A DNA stretch of 64,000 nt, from assembly GCA_905250025.1 (NCBI GenBank), contig CAJNOJ010000089.1, forward strand, positions 204,665 through 268,664, written 5' to 3'. The first letter of the stretch is position 1; the number at the start of each line of letters is the position of its first letter. Shown in pieces: positions 10,833-21,174 of this stretch. A model generated the notes under the pieces. It saw only the letters and a program-made list of their open reading frames with translations, searched no databases and was not told the DNA's origin. A program made the translations under genes and the position numbers. The DNA comes from Adineta ricciae (Eukaryota > Rotifera > Eurotatoria > Adinetida > Adinetidae).

Positions 10833-12905
10833 TCATAACGAAACAACGTCAAGAGCAACCACTGTGTTGTTGTTTTGGGTTTCAGCTTTTTCTTTATCAG
10901 CTTCGGATGAATAATCAGACCAGTGATCATTATTATAGCATTCATGAAGAACAACTAATGACTCAACCATCGACGCACTTGCTCGACTACGTTTTTCCGA
11001 TACAATAATACCATCAGCTGAGAAATGACGCTCCGATTCGGAGCTAGATCCTTCTGTAACAATTCTTTTAGCAGTAATAGCTAATATAGGTAATCCTTTT
11101 TCGTTTGCACGCTAAAACTCAAGAAATAGTAATGATGGATTAGCTAAAGCTGGAGTAGTCAAAAATGAAAGTTTATTATACTGAGCTAATTCAACAGAAA
11201 GTTCATCTTTAACGCTTGATTTTGAAGGTTCTGATGATGAATTAGGTAATTTAGCAAATAGACCAAAAGATTCGTCAGTTCGAGGTTTTTCAATGGCGGT
11301 TGTTGAGCAATCTACAAATTCGCTTAAAACATATAATCAGAGAAAAGTTCGCTTTTACTTACCGTGTTATTAATGAGATCCATTCGATCGTTTTCGACAT
11401 CATTTGCCATATAAGGAGTAGACCATCTTTTATCGATTTTAATCGAGTAGTTTGGTAGAATTTGTCGGTGATAGCCAAAAGGGCGAATCCAAAAATGTTG
11501 CTATCCAATGAATTAGAATGACACTTTGATTGGATCTAAATATTAAAATCAAAGTATTGCCAAAGAATAATCACACATAACGTATTTTTCATCGAGCGTA
11601 GTCTGTAAATTTCTTCTGAGTATTTTGATTACAGATCTTACCTGCCCGATGAATTGTACCATACTCACCATCGCATAATATGATGGAACGACAATATGTA
11701 TTATAGGTGTTATGCTAAATTCCAATGAGTCGAAGATCGGTACAAAATCTTTCATCAGTTCCACTATGTCCAACACTGCGTTTGAATATTTCCACTTCGT
11801 GCAATGAATGTTCGTAATTCTGAGATATAAGTTACTAATTGATCAGATTCTGAACAAATACATCTTGTAGCTTCCCCCCAAGCAGTTTCTAATGTTGTTG
11901 ACGACCGGTGTGCATACACGGAACCTGTATTTCATTTTTTAATGCTGCTTTGATATTGACATCTTCATCTGTTGCAATTGGAGTATCACTAATGAGAAAA
12001 TCAAATTCATTAAAAATCGATTCAATCTTCACCTATAAGTTAATTGCAGTTTTACTCTGCTCTTGAAAATATTTACAACGAAGAGGAGCAGGGTATTGTT
12101 TCCACCAATGATCAATCCAACGACAAATTCAATTAATGAATATGATAAAAACAATTCACATTTACTCGTACTACTCACAACACAGTAAAGCCAAGGTAAT
12201 ATCGACGAACACCATCTTCTCGCCACAAATCGGTTGTGACTGACAGTGTACGTTCACTAGCATATTTTTGTATTTCTTTCCCAATTTCATTTCTAAACAA
12301 ACTAAAGTTCTTATCACATTCACCTCGAATTGACTTTCGGCCATTCCAAATATCGTGAACATCGAGCACCGATGTCAATGCATGTTTGAGCAAGATTTTG
12401 AAGACCAGTATGTTCAACGCTTTTAAACGAATACATCGCTATACAGAAAACAAAACATTATGTCGAACCTTTGTTAGCACTATATTTTATCTCCGACTTC
12501 TTTCCACTTTTTTAACAAAAATGGGAAAATTTTCTTTTTGTTTGTGAGGAACTGTGAAACTGTAGGTTGCGAATTTGATGAAGTAGAATCGAAAGAAGAA
12601 TTTTGCTTAGCAATTTCAGTCGTTTACTTTTTTCGAGACGAGCGTTGTTCTAAATGTTTGATATAGGACATGAGAACATGATTTTCCCTTTTTCCTTTAT
12701 CATTGATTTTCGTATAAACACGAAATACAACACAACAATATCGGCAAATAGCCTATCTAACTAATAGTGTCTCTGAATCTTTAGCATCCACAATAGAACG
12801 AAGATCGGACCACTTCGATGTTCGATCTTTTGTATTGATAATCATTAACAACTCGACATTTTTCAACTTCTCTTTCACCATACAATCGTCCAGTAAATCG
12901 AGATT
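10833..12905 (-). mobile_element. hAT-family transposase remnant (BED finger, catalytic pieces, dimerisation domain)
   Basis: Reading from the minus-strand N-terminus: a BED-type zinc finger (WSDLRSIVDAKDSE then ICRYCCVVFR) near 12680-12850; a central piece ERTLSVTTDLWREDG near 12200, where hAT transposases have T-x-D-x-W; VLDIVELMKDFVPIFDSLEF near 11740; and the C-terminal dimerisation domain GSSSESERHFSADGIIVSEK near 10990-11060, ending at 10833. The reading frame is interrupted by stops, including a TAG near 11113 where the family has Trp (FLEF-stop-RANEKGLPIL); the same stop is present in copy B. A functional transposase is therefore unlikely. I did not identify terminal inverted repeats or a target duplication. 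Confidence 0.75.
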
Positions 12906-12967
12906 CATACTGATCGTTACCCAATACAACCGATTAAAAACAAAGAAATCTTGAATTGTTTATTAAG

Positions 12968-13263
12968 ACAAGGCATATGCTCAAAATGTTTTGTATAATT
13001 CGTTGTTAGAAAGTCCCATTGAAATTTCACTAGGAAACTTTCATGCAGTTATAACTAAGACAAATAACAACGCTCGACGCGTCTTTATGATAAAAGTTGG
13101 ACAAGGGAGAACTTGGACTGGTAAAAAGCCCGGCACCGGTTCCATCTATGCTCCATTCTATAATACATTACCGGACGAACATTCTTTCACTTCAACGGAA
13201 TCGATATTTTCATCTGGTGTCGCCGACAGAAATACGGTTAGAACAATGATTATCGATGAATAA
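12968..13263 (+). CDS. Orphan terminal exon, unknown protein
   Basis: An acceptor-like sequence (TTTATTAAG) precedes an open exon that can be read from phase 1 as KAYAQNVLYNSLLESPIEIS and so on to MIIDE-stop at 13263, about 98 residues. There is no ATG in frame, so this is more likely a last exon than a whole gene. Upstream exons are not visible because the hAT remnant, in opposite orientation, ends just before it. Central motif: GRTWTGKKPGTGSIYAPFYN. I do not recognise the family. The exon differs from copy B (34011-34306) at one synonymous position in the 273 bases from 12991, far fewer differences than its flanks, which suggests constraint or gene conversion. Confidence 0.45.
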
Positions 13264-13939
13264 ATTACTTCGGAGAAAATGTAGTTATGTCATGCTGTTT
13301 TCTCTCGATTGGTATATCTGACGATCAATCGTTCGATCTGCGTTATTAACATATAAGAGTAGCGCGTGCCATTTGTCTTCTCTGGGCATTTCTAAACAGT
13401 GGAAAGGTTTGCTACACTCAATGAAGAATTTATCCGTTAGCTGCACGTCTTTATATTTTCTTTTTCAATAAATTAGTGGCTTCTGTCACAAGCCAAAATG
13501 AAAGAATTATATCACTAAATCGGACAAAAGTTCGGTGATAGTTTTAATGAAATATTATTCATTAAATTCGTTTCTCTATACTTAAAAGCCCGTCGTAATG
13601 CGCAAAATAAAATCAATTGGTTCACTGCTGGAATTATTAAAAGAAAAACATCTTCACAATTGTATATGAAAAATATTCGATGTGATGTCATGTCACATGG
13701 TTCAAAGAACGTAATAAGTGAACGTGTGTGAATTTTCTGATGACCACCATTTAATCTCAGATGAAGATAAACTTCAAATCGATTCGGTCACTCTGACCTT
13801 CTCGAAAGAATATAGACAATCTAAGGCAATAATATTCCCGAGCGAAGTTTCGTTGGAATGGTATTAGTCAGATTTATTTATTGGACTTTCGAATGAAATT
13901 CTGTAATAAACAAATTTGACAATTAGAAAAAAGGCAAAT
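13264..13939. other. Intergenic stretch, nothing recognised
   Basis: Homologous to 34307-34972 with visibly more substitutions and indels than the exon before it. It probably contains the 3' ends of the flanking convergent genes. No motif was seen. Confidence 0.5.
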
Positions 13940-14566
13940 TTACTCGTCGGAGCATGTCTTGACATCCATGGGAAATTCATATTCTGATTCGGAAATTTCC
14001 CCTAAATTCCAATTCACAAATACATCTGAAAACTCAAATTTAGTCTCTTTGGCTTTTGCGTCGTACAGTATTCGATCTTTTTTGATTGGTCTCATATTCG
14101 CTTTTCGAACAAACAATCGTTTGTAGACATTTATTCCCAATAGTTGACTAATGTATTCTTCTGACCATATCAAACATTCACCATTACAATCGTCATCGAC
14201 AACAATTTCTGCATATTTTTTATTTTCTCCACCATAAGATTTCACTATTTGTGACCAATAATCAATGGAATCGAATGGTGAATCTTCACTTATTGTGCAT
14301 TTGGGTGTAAACCCTTCAAAGTCAATTTTGTATGTTCGGTTATGACCTGGATGATAAATTTTTTGTTGAACAAGTTTTCGCTGATTATTTTTCAATTTGT
14401 ACAATTTCGATGACCCTTTTTTCAGAATTCGGTCAATTGAAAGTTCGCGTTCGTCGAAACCATCGTTTTCTTTAATAGTAATTTGATATCGTTGAGGATT
14501 TGGAATTTGACTTGCTATGAAACAGATGGAAGAGCAAAGGAACAACAAAATCAAAAGATTCTTCAT
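13940..14566 (-). CDS. Small secreted protein, unknown family (copy A)
   Basis: Single-exon frame of 208 residues starting MKNLLILLFLCSSICFIASQ, a clear signal peptide with likely cleavage after about residue 19. The mature part is charged and acidic at the end, with an N-glycosylation-type NRT, four Cys (in PKCTISED, DDCNGEC and KTCSDE) and the segment NVYKRLFVRKANMRPIKKDR. There is no membrane helix after the signal, so it is likely extracellular or lumenal. I do not recognise the family. A TATA-like run (ACATATATATTTG on the plus strand) lies at 14607-14619, about 40 to 50 bases upstream of the start. Against copy B, 14 of 208 residues differ, notably more than in the neighbouring conserved genes. 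Confidence 0.75.
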   Translation of the reverse strand: MKNLLILLFLCSSICFIASQIPNPQRYQITIKENDGFDERELSIDRILKKGSSKLYKLKNNQRKLVQQKIYHPGHNRTYKIDFEGFTPKCTISEDSPFDSIDYWSQIVKSYGGENKKYAEIVVDDDCNGECLIWSEEYISQLLGINVYKRLFVRKANMRPIKKDRILYDAKAKETKFEFSDVFVNWNLGEISESEYEFPMDVKTCSDE

Positions 14567-15101
14567 TATTTTCGTTATTTTAATATTGATTTTCTCGTTT
14601 CACCGACATATATATTTGTTCGAAACGAGGATTAGACCACGCGTCTTTTCTTCCATATCGAATTACAAATGGACGTTATTATGACTGACTGAAGCGAGGG
14701 AATAATAGTCAACTAATCCCAACGAAAAACCTTGAAATTTCTATTCGATCCGATCGATAATGACGAAAATCAAGAAATGATTTCATCGTTGAGAAAGATC
14801 TGAAGTTAGGAAAAACATTGTGAGTATAAGTGAAGAGTGATCGTCTATGACTGGTTTTTAATTAACATCTTTGAATCAGCATTTCCAACTGAACTTATAG
14901 CGTCTACTGCTCACACCATCACCCTCAAGATGTTCTTTATTACCGTTAGATCAAAATAATTAGCCTAGCACATCTTTCGTCCGCGGAAGCAAGAATGAAA
15001 ATTTCGTTTGAGCAAAGACAATCTGTATCAACTACTTAATGCAAATCAAATTCTTCTTCAGTTTATCAGTGAAATTGAAAAGTATTTCAAAAATATTGTT
15101 G
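14567..15101. other. Intergenic stretch with probable promoter
   Basis: Contains the upstream region of the secreted-protein gene, well conserved with 35600-36110. A plus-strand frame at 15008 is the shadow of the Cys-rich gene. Nothing else was recognised. Confidence 0.45.
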
Positions 15102-15581
15102 TTAATTTTTATGATTATCTTTGCATAAACAAAGATCAGAAAATTCATTATGATAAGTTTCAAGATCACGTCTATAATAAGCAATATTACTACCATCCTT
15201 AGAGTGATAATAATAACGATGAAGAGTAACACCAATAACCTTGGTACCATAAAGACCTTCACGATGATAATCACGACCCTCATGGTGAATAACGCCTGAA
15301 AGAGGACCAAACTCACTCCTGCAAGTTGCATCACCACATTTCTTAAAACGGCTGCAGATCTTACTCTCATAAGTATTATAACGAAGCTTTTCATTGTTAG
15401 TCCAATGTTTGTAACCTCGCAGCCAATCGAATGTCGTCGGATCCCCAGTAAAATACCAATCACGACATCTGTTACATCTGATGCAAGGATGACCTTTACA
15501 ATCTAACTTGTGTTTGTCAGATGTCTCAATCTGGCTGACATCTGAATAGCGAAATAAAAATAATAACTCGCATGACTTCAC
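15102..15581 (-). CDS. Cys-rich protein of unknown function
   Basis: A 159-codon frame on the minus strand. After about 25 N-terminal residues comes a compact Cys/Trp/Tyr/His-rich region: CKGHPCIRCNRCRDWYFTGD, then FDWLRGYKHWT, CSRFKKCGDATCRSEFGP, a His/Tyr-rich stretch (HRYYYHSKDG) and a terminal LCLCKDN. The CxRCxxCRDW and CGDATCR pairs could bind metal or form disulfides. The start is uncertain: the first residues are hydrophobic but do not form a convincing signal peptide, and an upstream exon is possible. I cannot name the family. In copy B only the last few codons precede the N at 36112, so the gene is absent or unassembled there. Confidence 0.55.
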   Translation of the reverse strand: MKSCELLFLFRYSDVSQIETSDKHKLDCKGHPCIRCNRCRDWYFTGDPTTFDWLRGYKHWTNNEKLRYNTYESKICSRFKKCGDATCRSEFGPLSGVIHHEGRDYHREGLYGTKVIGVTLHRYYYHSKDGSNIAYYRRDLETYHNEFSDLCLCKDNHKN

Positions 15582-16179
15582 AAAAATTTTAAATCATAAT
15601 AAAGAGTAACGAGACAAATGGTCAGATGAGATCTGTTACTTGAAGGAATATCGTGACCATTCAACGATCGAATCAATCGACATAAAGGTATCTCATTTGT
15701 AAGACTGTATGTATGGTGCATGAAGACAATCCTAACCTCAATATAGATCTAATCAAATGCAAACTAAAACAACAGTGCTCGAACCAAGGAGATTAGCTGC
15801 AGTTTAACTTCGGTAAACGAAATTTTAGCAAAATATTCTGTCTCTGCTAATAACACTACACGGTGAGAATCTTTATCGAAATACTCGAATAGGAAATCGC
15901 AACCATTAGCTTGAAAAGTTTTACAAAAACAAAACAGCAACGTTGACTGTAAACCTATTGTTTTTATTCCAATTAGTTAATATAGTTGTGTATTATTAAG
16001 AGACAAAAATGGCCAAATAACGACTTCTACTGTGTTGATAAAACACTAATCATTCACGTGCAACCATAATACCTGTATAGTACAGAGTTCAAGATGCACA
16101 AAATTACTCATCTTCAGATCAAAATTCTGATTCCTTCTCTGCTCACGCTAAAGACTGATCAAAGAAGCAATTTGAAAGA
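15582..16179. other. Intergenic stretch, nothing recognised
   Basis: Unique to copy A. It lies between the 5' end of the Cys-rich gene and the 3' end of the phosphatase, both on the minus strand. No frame or motif of note. Confidence 0.5.
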
Positions 16180-17675
16180 CTAACCAGAATCAAATCGTTT
16201 CATTCGTTCCAATTGTTCTTTAACACAACGATACAATAATAAATATTGTTCCTTTCACAGAAAACAATTGGCACTTCGTTTGTTAAAAATAAACTCGAAT
16301 TACCTTTGTTTGAACCATTCTATTTCGTGCTAATCTTAGCTGATGAACAGTACCCATAACATCAAGTTCCACTGTCGATGAGTCCGAATTAGGACAATCG
16401 AGTAAAGACATAAGTACATCTATTGCGATGTAAGTACCTGTTCGACCAACACCAGCGCTAAGGAAAACAATGAAAAACAAATCATCTCTCTGATTGCGTT
16501 CGAATTCAGTAAACCTGCAATGAACAACCATTGGTGGTGATATTTGATTTCGATTACTTTTGCAAGCGTCCGACGGACAATTTTCTGTGCGATTCACCTG
16601 ATCGATGAGAGCAAGAAATCGTCCTGGTTCGATAACGTCGAAATCTGGCCAACCAGTAAAATAAAAATGAATAACAGTATGTTGATCATTATGCTGAAAA
16701 GAAAAAGAAGAAGGTATTTGTTTTTGAATAACTCAACAAATGAAAATACTCGTGTTATTTGAAGATGACGAATTTCAAGATCTTTCGTTTTCAAATCAAT
16801 ATCTATAACTTGAACAATGATTGAACTAAACTTTAACGCAATGTTGATTTCTTTTGGAAAATATTGAAAGCATTTCTCCTGTATGAAATACGAACTTGAA
16901 TAAAAAATATTTTCACTACACTTAAAAACTTACAACAAGTTTGGAAGGATCGTCAGGATGTCGCTCATGAGTTTTAGTTAACATGACTATTTTCGAAATT
17001 CGATATTGAAGAATCATGTCCCAAAAATCTTCGCATGTGTTTTGTAATGGCCCTTGACAAGCGATGTAATCGCGATCTTTATGAAGCATCTTCAATATAA
17101 TAAAACTAAAATAATCGACATAATTTGAAACAGATGATTAAAATAACCGTGATTAAATTTGCATTGATATAATCATGTTTACGGTGACTGCCTGTCAAAT
17201 GAATCGCAGTGTCTTTCCCTAAAGACCAATTGAAATGAATGATGAGAAGAGTTTATTGACTTACATGGGCCTCGAGCACGGATATCTACATAACGATATT
17301 TGTCCAATTTCTTCGGATCTGTATTCGATTCACTGAACATCGCACCTAATCGCTTTTTTTCATAAATACATGAACAAAAGTCAGAGTTTAAAGAAATTTT
17401 CAGTGTGTTTATTACTTCGTATTCTTCAAGTATTCGATATTCTTGAAAGATTTCTTCTTCGTCATTTTTAGTTAACTTGAGAAATTTCTGAAGACGCTTT
17501 GGTCTAAAGAAAATCTCTTTTTGGATTTCAATTGAAACAAGAAATTGAAGGGAAAACACCTCATTATTTTTATATTTGGTTTGAATGGTCTTCTATTGTT
17601 AATAAAACCAGATGAAACATTTCGTAGGAAAACTGTTTTTCCATCTACGTACTTGCGTGAACTACTTTCAGCCAT
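16180..17675 (-). CDS. Protein tyrosine phosphatase, classical PTP domain
   Basis: Hydrolyses phosphotyrosine through a Cys-phosphate intermediate. Nine exons keep phase: 17560-17675, 17416-17503, 17265-17352, 17148-17218, 16934-17089, 16750-16878, 16515-16693, 16304-16457 and 16180-16251. They give 350 residues, close to a single PTP domain with a short N-terminus. Landmarks in order: YRYVDIRA, DYINANLI, DRDYIACQGPLQNTCEDFW, HFYFTGWPDFDV (WPD loop with its acid Asp), HCSAGVGRTG (P-loop with catalytic Cys and Arg, split by an intron after HC), then RMVQTKEQYLLLYRCV and stop. All catalytic residues are present. WPDFDV replaces the usual WPDHGV. There is no signal peptide or membrane helix, so it is cytosolic if the start at 17675 (MAESSSRKYV) is right. 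Copy B lacks the gene. Confidence 0.85.
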
Positions 17676-19006
17676 AGAGTAAGAACTTGAAATAAGAAAA
17701 ATTATCTTGACGATTGACTTCTTTTTATTAGATTAGTCCACAATCAGAACAAGTACTAACAAAACAAGTAACTTCCACGTAGGGCACAAGCAATTCAAAA
17801 ATAGAGGGTAGGCTTTTTCTAAATTATTTCGGATGAGTGTAGTAAGTTATAAATGTCACCTCTATACCTTGAGGCATATCTATATCCTTATTCTGAAAGG
17901 AACTAAAAACTTTTACATGTTAGATTAATAGTTATATAAGGATAAAATTAATCTCTCTTAGACACTTCAGGAAGTTTCTAATATGTATGGGTACGAAACT
18001 TGTTAAACTTGATACGAAGTATATAATTGTTGAAATTTTCATGTAAAACTTCGCTGGCTTGGTCGTGAACCAATTTCCTCACAAAATATTCTCGTTTGTT
18101 TTTTACTCTCCCAAACTAGGAAATGAATCGCATCACGCACTTCTTACCAAGGATGAAATAATTGGAGAAAAAATTCTCTTATTCAGTGAAAATGGCTCTC
18201 GGCTTTGCTTCCAAAAGGAATGCTGAGATTTCGACTTGGTTGAATATTTGTTTTAATTGGGAGAGAACGCAAAAAATAATGTTCCTTTCAATGTTTTTTT
18301 ATTCGATTCGATGTTTCAAAAATAAGACACTTCAGTAACTTTCGATCGTCAACAAACAGAAAAAAACATGGTTTTCGACAATGTGACGGTATAAGAGTGT
18401 GCGTAATATATGAACGTTGTTTTTATCAGAATTGATAGACTTTACCAAGGCCGATCTGAACCTGATGGTAGAATTACGTTACACAGCAGAGAAGTAAATC
18501 CGTCCGGGTTTTCTAGAAGGAGAAGGAAGATCTTTGAAAATTTTCCTAGTGCAATCGGTAGAGTAGTTGAAACGAGTAAATCTTGAAAAACCTCGAATCG
18601 GATGCTAAGATAGATATCTTACGTGAATATTTTACTCAAGAACAGCCTATAGATTAACCCTGTTAGTTTGGCATCGAGAACTTTCATTGGATAGTCAATC
18701 AATGAAGAATCGATCAAACCGTTTTTTATCATTCTGATAGTCTGTTGAAGCATAAGCTCTGTGTATCGTCACAGCAATAATGTGACTTTTCTAGAAGAAC
18801 AAATAATCGCACGGCAAGGTCGGAAGGAAAAGAAAAAAAAAGAGAGAAAATGTACATCAATCCGAAATTGAAAAACGAACTGATCGATGTGTGTCCTAAA
18901 AATACAAATCCATTAGATAAAGTACAAGATGCATTAGTGCGTTCTATTCTAATGTTCATTTATTGTTTTTAGATTGAAAGTACCAAAAGCAATGTTTATC
19001 AAATGT
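17676..19006. other. Gene-poor stretch, nothing recognised
   Basis: Upstream of the phosphatase and downstream of the lectin-like receptor; unique to copy A. A 76-codon minus frame at 18729 has no domain and overlaps low-complexity A/G-rich sequence. The right part may be the receptor 3' UTR. Confidence 0.5.
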
Positions 19007-20238
19007 TTAATTTAAATCAATTTCTTCGCCAATTGATACTTGAGCATAAACATAATCATTATTGTTGACTTTTGTTGTTTTATGTTTCTTACACAGTACA
19101 TTAATAAGTACAAGAAGTATAAAACCACATAGAGCACCCAATAGAAAAAACACTGGTGCATAGCCTCTACCAAAAGATCTGTCTCCTTTTCCATTATTTG
19201 AGATATCGTTGTTCATTGCTAATACATCTATTGGTTCGTCGATATAACTAAATCAAAGAAATGCTTGAAAAACTCGAGTTTGTAAAAAAGACTCACTAAC
19301 CGTTTGACTAAGACACTTGCTGTTTTTCCAATAGGTGCTTTTTGACATATAACTGTTGCTACTTTTTCATCAGTGAATTCATCACATGAAATCGACGGTT
19401 CTCCATCGTGTCCAAAATCCATGTACCCGTAGCTAAACTTTATGGACTCCGACTTTAAACCGAGAAAAATACGACGACCTGATCTTTCACATAGATCATA
19501 CATATCTCTTTTATTAGTTGAGTACTCCAATGCGTTCACATTTTTATCCACATCCCGTACGACAGTACCCTTCCGACCATCATAAACAAGACCAATATGT
19601 ACTATGCCAGACCAAGTATAAATACGATGATATAATAAAAGTTCTTTCATTATTGTCATCGTTCGCTTTGTTTCAGGGACAAAAAGTGACGCATTCTCGC
19701 GTTCACATTTGTCTTTTGCTTCATTCCAAGTTGTTTCATGAGAATCGATTCTATAACAATAGTCTTCTATCAAATGATACTCATTATCATTCCCGCATGT
19801 GTAATCAATTAATGTATCGATCGATATAGTCGATGGAGAATCATATTTCATCGGACGAACAATAGTTGCGTTAGGTTCTAGATGTTTCATGACACAAACC
19901 GGTGTCGCCGATTGCGATGGACATTCATCTGATTCAGTTAAACAATGTTCATAACCAATTCGGTCATTAATCCGAACTTGTTCAAAACGAAGAACAACAC
20001 AATATGGATCAGCAGAGCTCGATCTGTGAGTACATCTTCGAATAGCACGATTCGTAGTTGTGTAATTTGATACACGATCAATCCAGAAAAATTTTTCCAT
20101 CTTTAGTAAACTGGCAGAATCCGTACGATCTGAGGAATCGAATAACTCAGTATCTAATGCATCTTGAATCTCGACAACATCGCCCACTTTGGCAAGTCTT
20201 GCACCCATAGATTTACAATGAGATTGAGCATCGGGAAA
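19007..20238 (-). CDS. C-type-lectin-like membrane receptor, 5'-truncated copy A
   Basis: Two exons, 19302 upwards and 19007-19247, joined across a 53-base intron. Visible order: the rest of one C-type-lectin-like domain (FPDAQSHCKSMGARLAKVGD to CVMKHLE), a second one (EYHLIEDYCYRIDSHETTW, then ISCDEFTDEKVATVICQ), one transmembrane helix (APVFFLLGALCGFILLVLIN), and a short basic cytoplasmic tail ending with a YVYAQ tyrosine motif. Type I topology, so a surface receptor is likely; the ligand is unknown. Copy B shows the missing 5' part: signal peptide, several WSC domains and another lectin-like domain. Here 5764 bp are absent and the frame runs straight into a PARP remnant at 20239. No authentic start or signal is seen, so this copy is probably non-functional or a new chimera. 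Confidence 0.7.
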
Positions 20239-20360
20239 TTGATATGCAACTAGTTTTTGTTGTGCTGGGAAAGCTACTCCGTGAAAAAGACATGTCCATA
20301 TTAAAACATAGGCCCAAATCGAACATTTCGAATTCTGGTGATTGAATAAATATGACTAAC
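20239..20360 (-). pseudogene. PARP catalytic-domain remnant, fused to lectin gene (copy A)
   Basis: The minus strand encodes CLFHGVAFPAQQKLVAYQ, matching the start of the longer remnant at 42440-42670 and the LFHG motif of PARP catalytic domains. In another frame, SITRIRNVRFGPMF resembles the helix before that motif, so a frameshift lies between. The last residues run in frame into the lectin-like domain (AYQ then FPDAQ). The rest of the PARP domain was lost with the deletion. Confidence 0.5.
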
Positions 20361-21174
20361 GCTGAAGATTTGACCAATGAAATCGAAGTTCAATTTGGTG
20401 GAAATGTGTCAGAATAAGATGTCAACACATTTCCGATAACTTTATCGTACATTGAATTTGCGACCACCAGTTTTGCATCATTTCACGATACGTTATAAAT
20501 TCTTATTGAGGATCATCCAAATAAGCAATATTGATACTGAAAAGTTTTGTCGCGTACATAATTTTATTTTTCTACACATACGAATGATTCAAAAGGAGAA
20601 GGAGGAAAACAGTTACAATAGATAAAAAAAAATATGGAAGAACGAGAAAAACGAAGTATTATGTATTCATAAGCTTGATTGTGATGTAATTGTGGACGTA
20701 AATGAGAAGCGACGAAGGAAAGGGGAACATTTTGTTGTGATTTTTTTAGGAAAATTCTTCGATCAAATTTCAATCTGATCGATCATATCCAGTTTTCCAA
20801 TAGATCCGATATAATTGTAAATGTTTCTCAATCGATCGATCGTATTGAAAGTTGAACTAATTTTTTGAACAGTTTATCAAAAGACAATTTCACAAGTCGT
20901 AACAATGACGTCAGCATTTATTTTACCCTATTTGTTATTGTATCGTTTATAAGGCAGTATGACGTCTCTTTTTTTTCATCCAATATGTGAAATTACTTGT
21001 GCGAAACATTATTTATTAGCAGTGAACATATTTTCTACTTGATATGATTATTAGGAAAACTTTTCTTTACATTTATCATCTGTCTATGATGTTTACATTC
21101 GAGGCATGACTGAAGAAGAAAATTGTGTAGCGAGTAAAGTCATTAAAAAGTTCCTACTTTACTTCACTTTTAAA
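20361..21174. other. Intergenic region, probable promoter of the three-module gene
   Basis: Conserved with 42671-43472. No gene is seen. A run of T followed by conserved sequence up to 21174 probably holds the promoter and leader of the plus-strand gene. The in-frame ATG at 21106 is not conserved in copy B, where the frame is closed. Confidence 0.5.

Noticed and set aside
12968..13263. Possible ADP-ribosyltransferase reading of the orphan exon (TSTESIF)
   Set aside because: A single short motif without the preceding Arg strand or following ExE is not enough to name the family.
16544..16794. Frames overlapping the phosphatase on both strands
   Set aside because: They are shadows of or read-throughs from phosphatase exons and introns; the spliced model explains the region.
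20239..20340. Hydrophobic stretch read as a signal peptide for the copy A lectin receptor
   Set aside because: Copy B shows the same bases encode a PARP remnant unrelated to the receptor, and there is no in-frame ATG. The resemblance is probably accidental.
21106..21174. Upstream ATG adding 23 residues to the three-module protein
   Set aside because: Copy B has stops in this part of the frame, and strong conservation begins at 21175.
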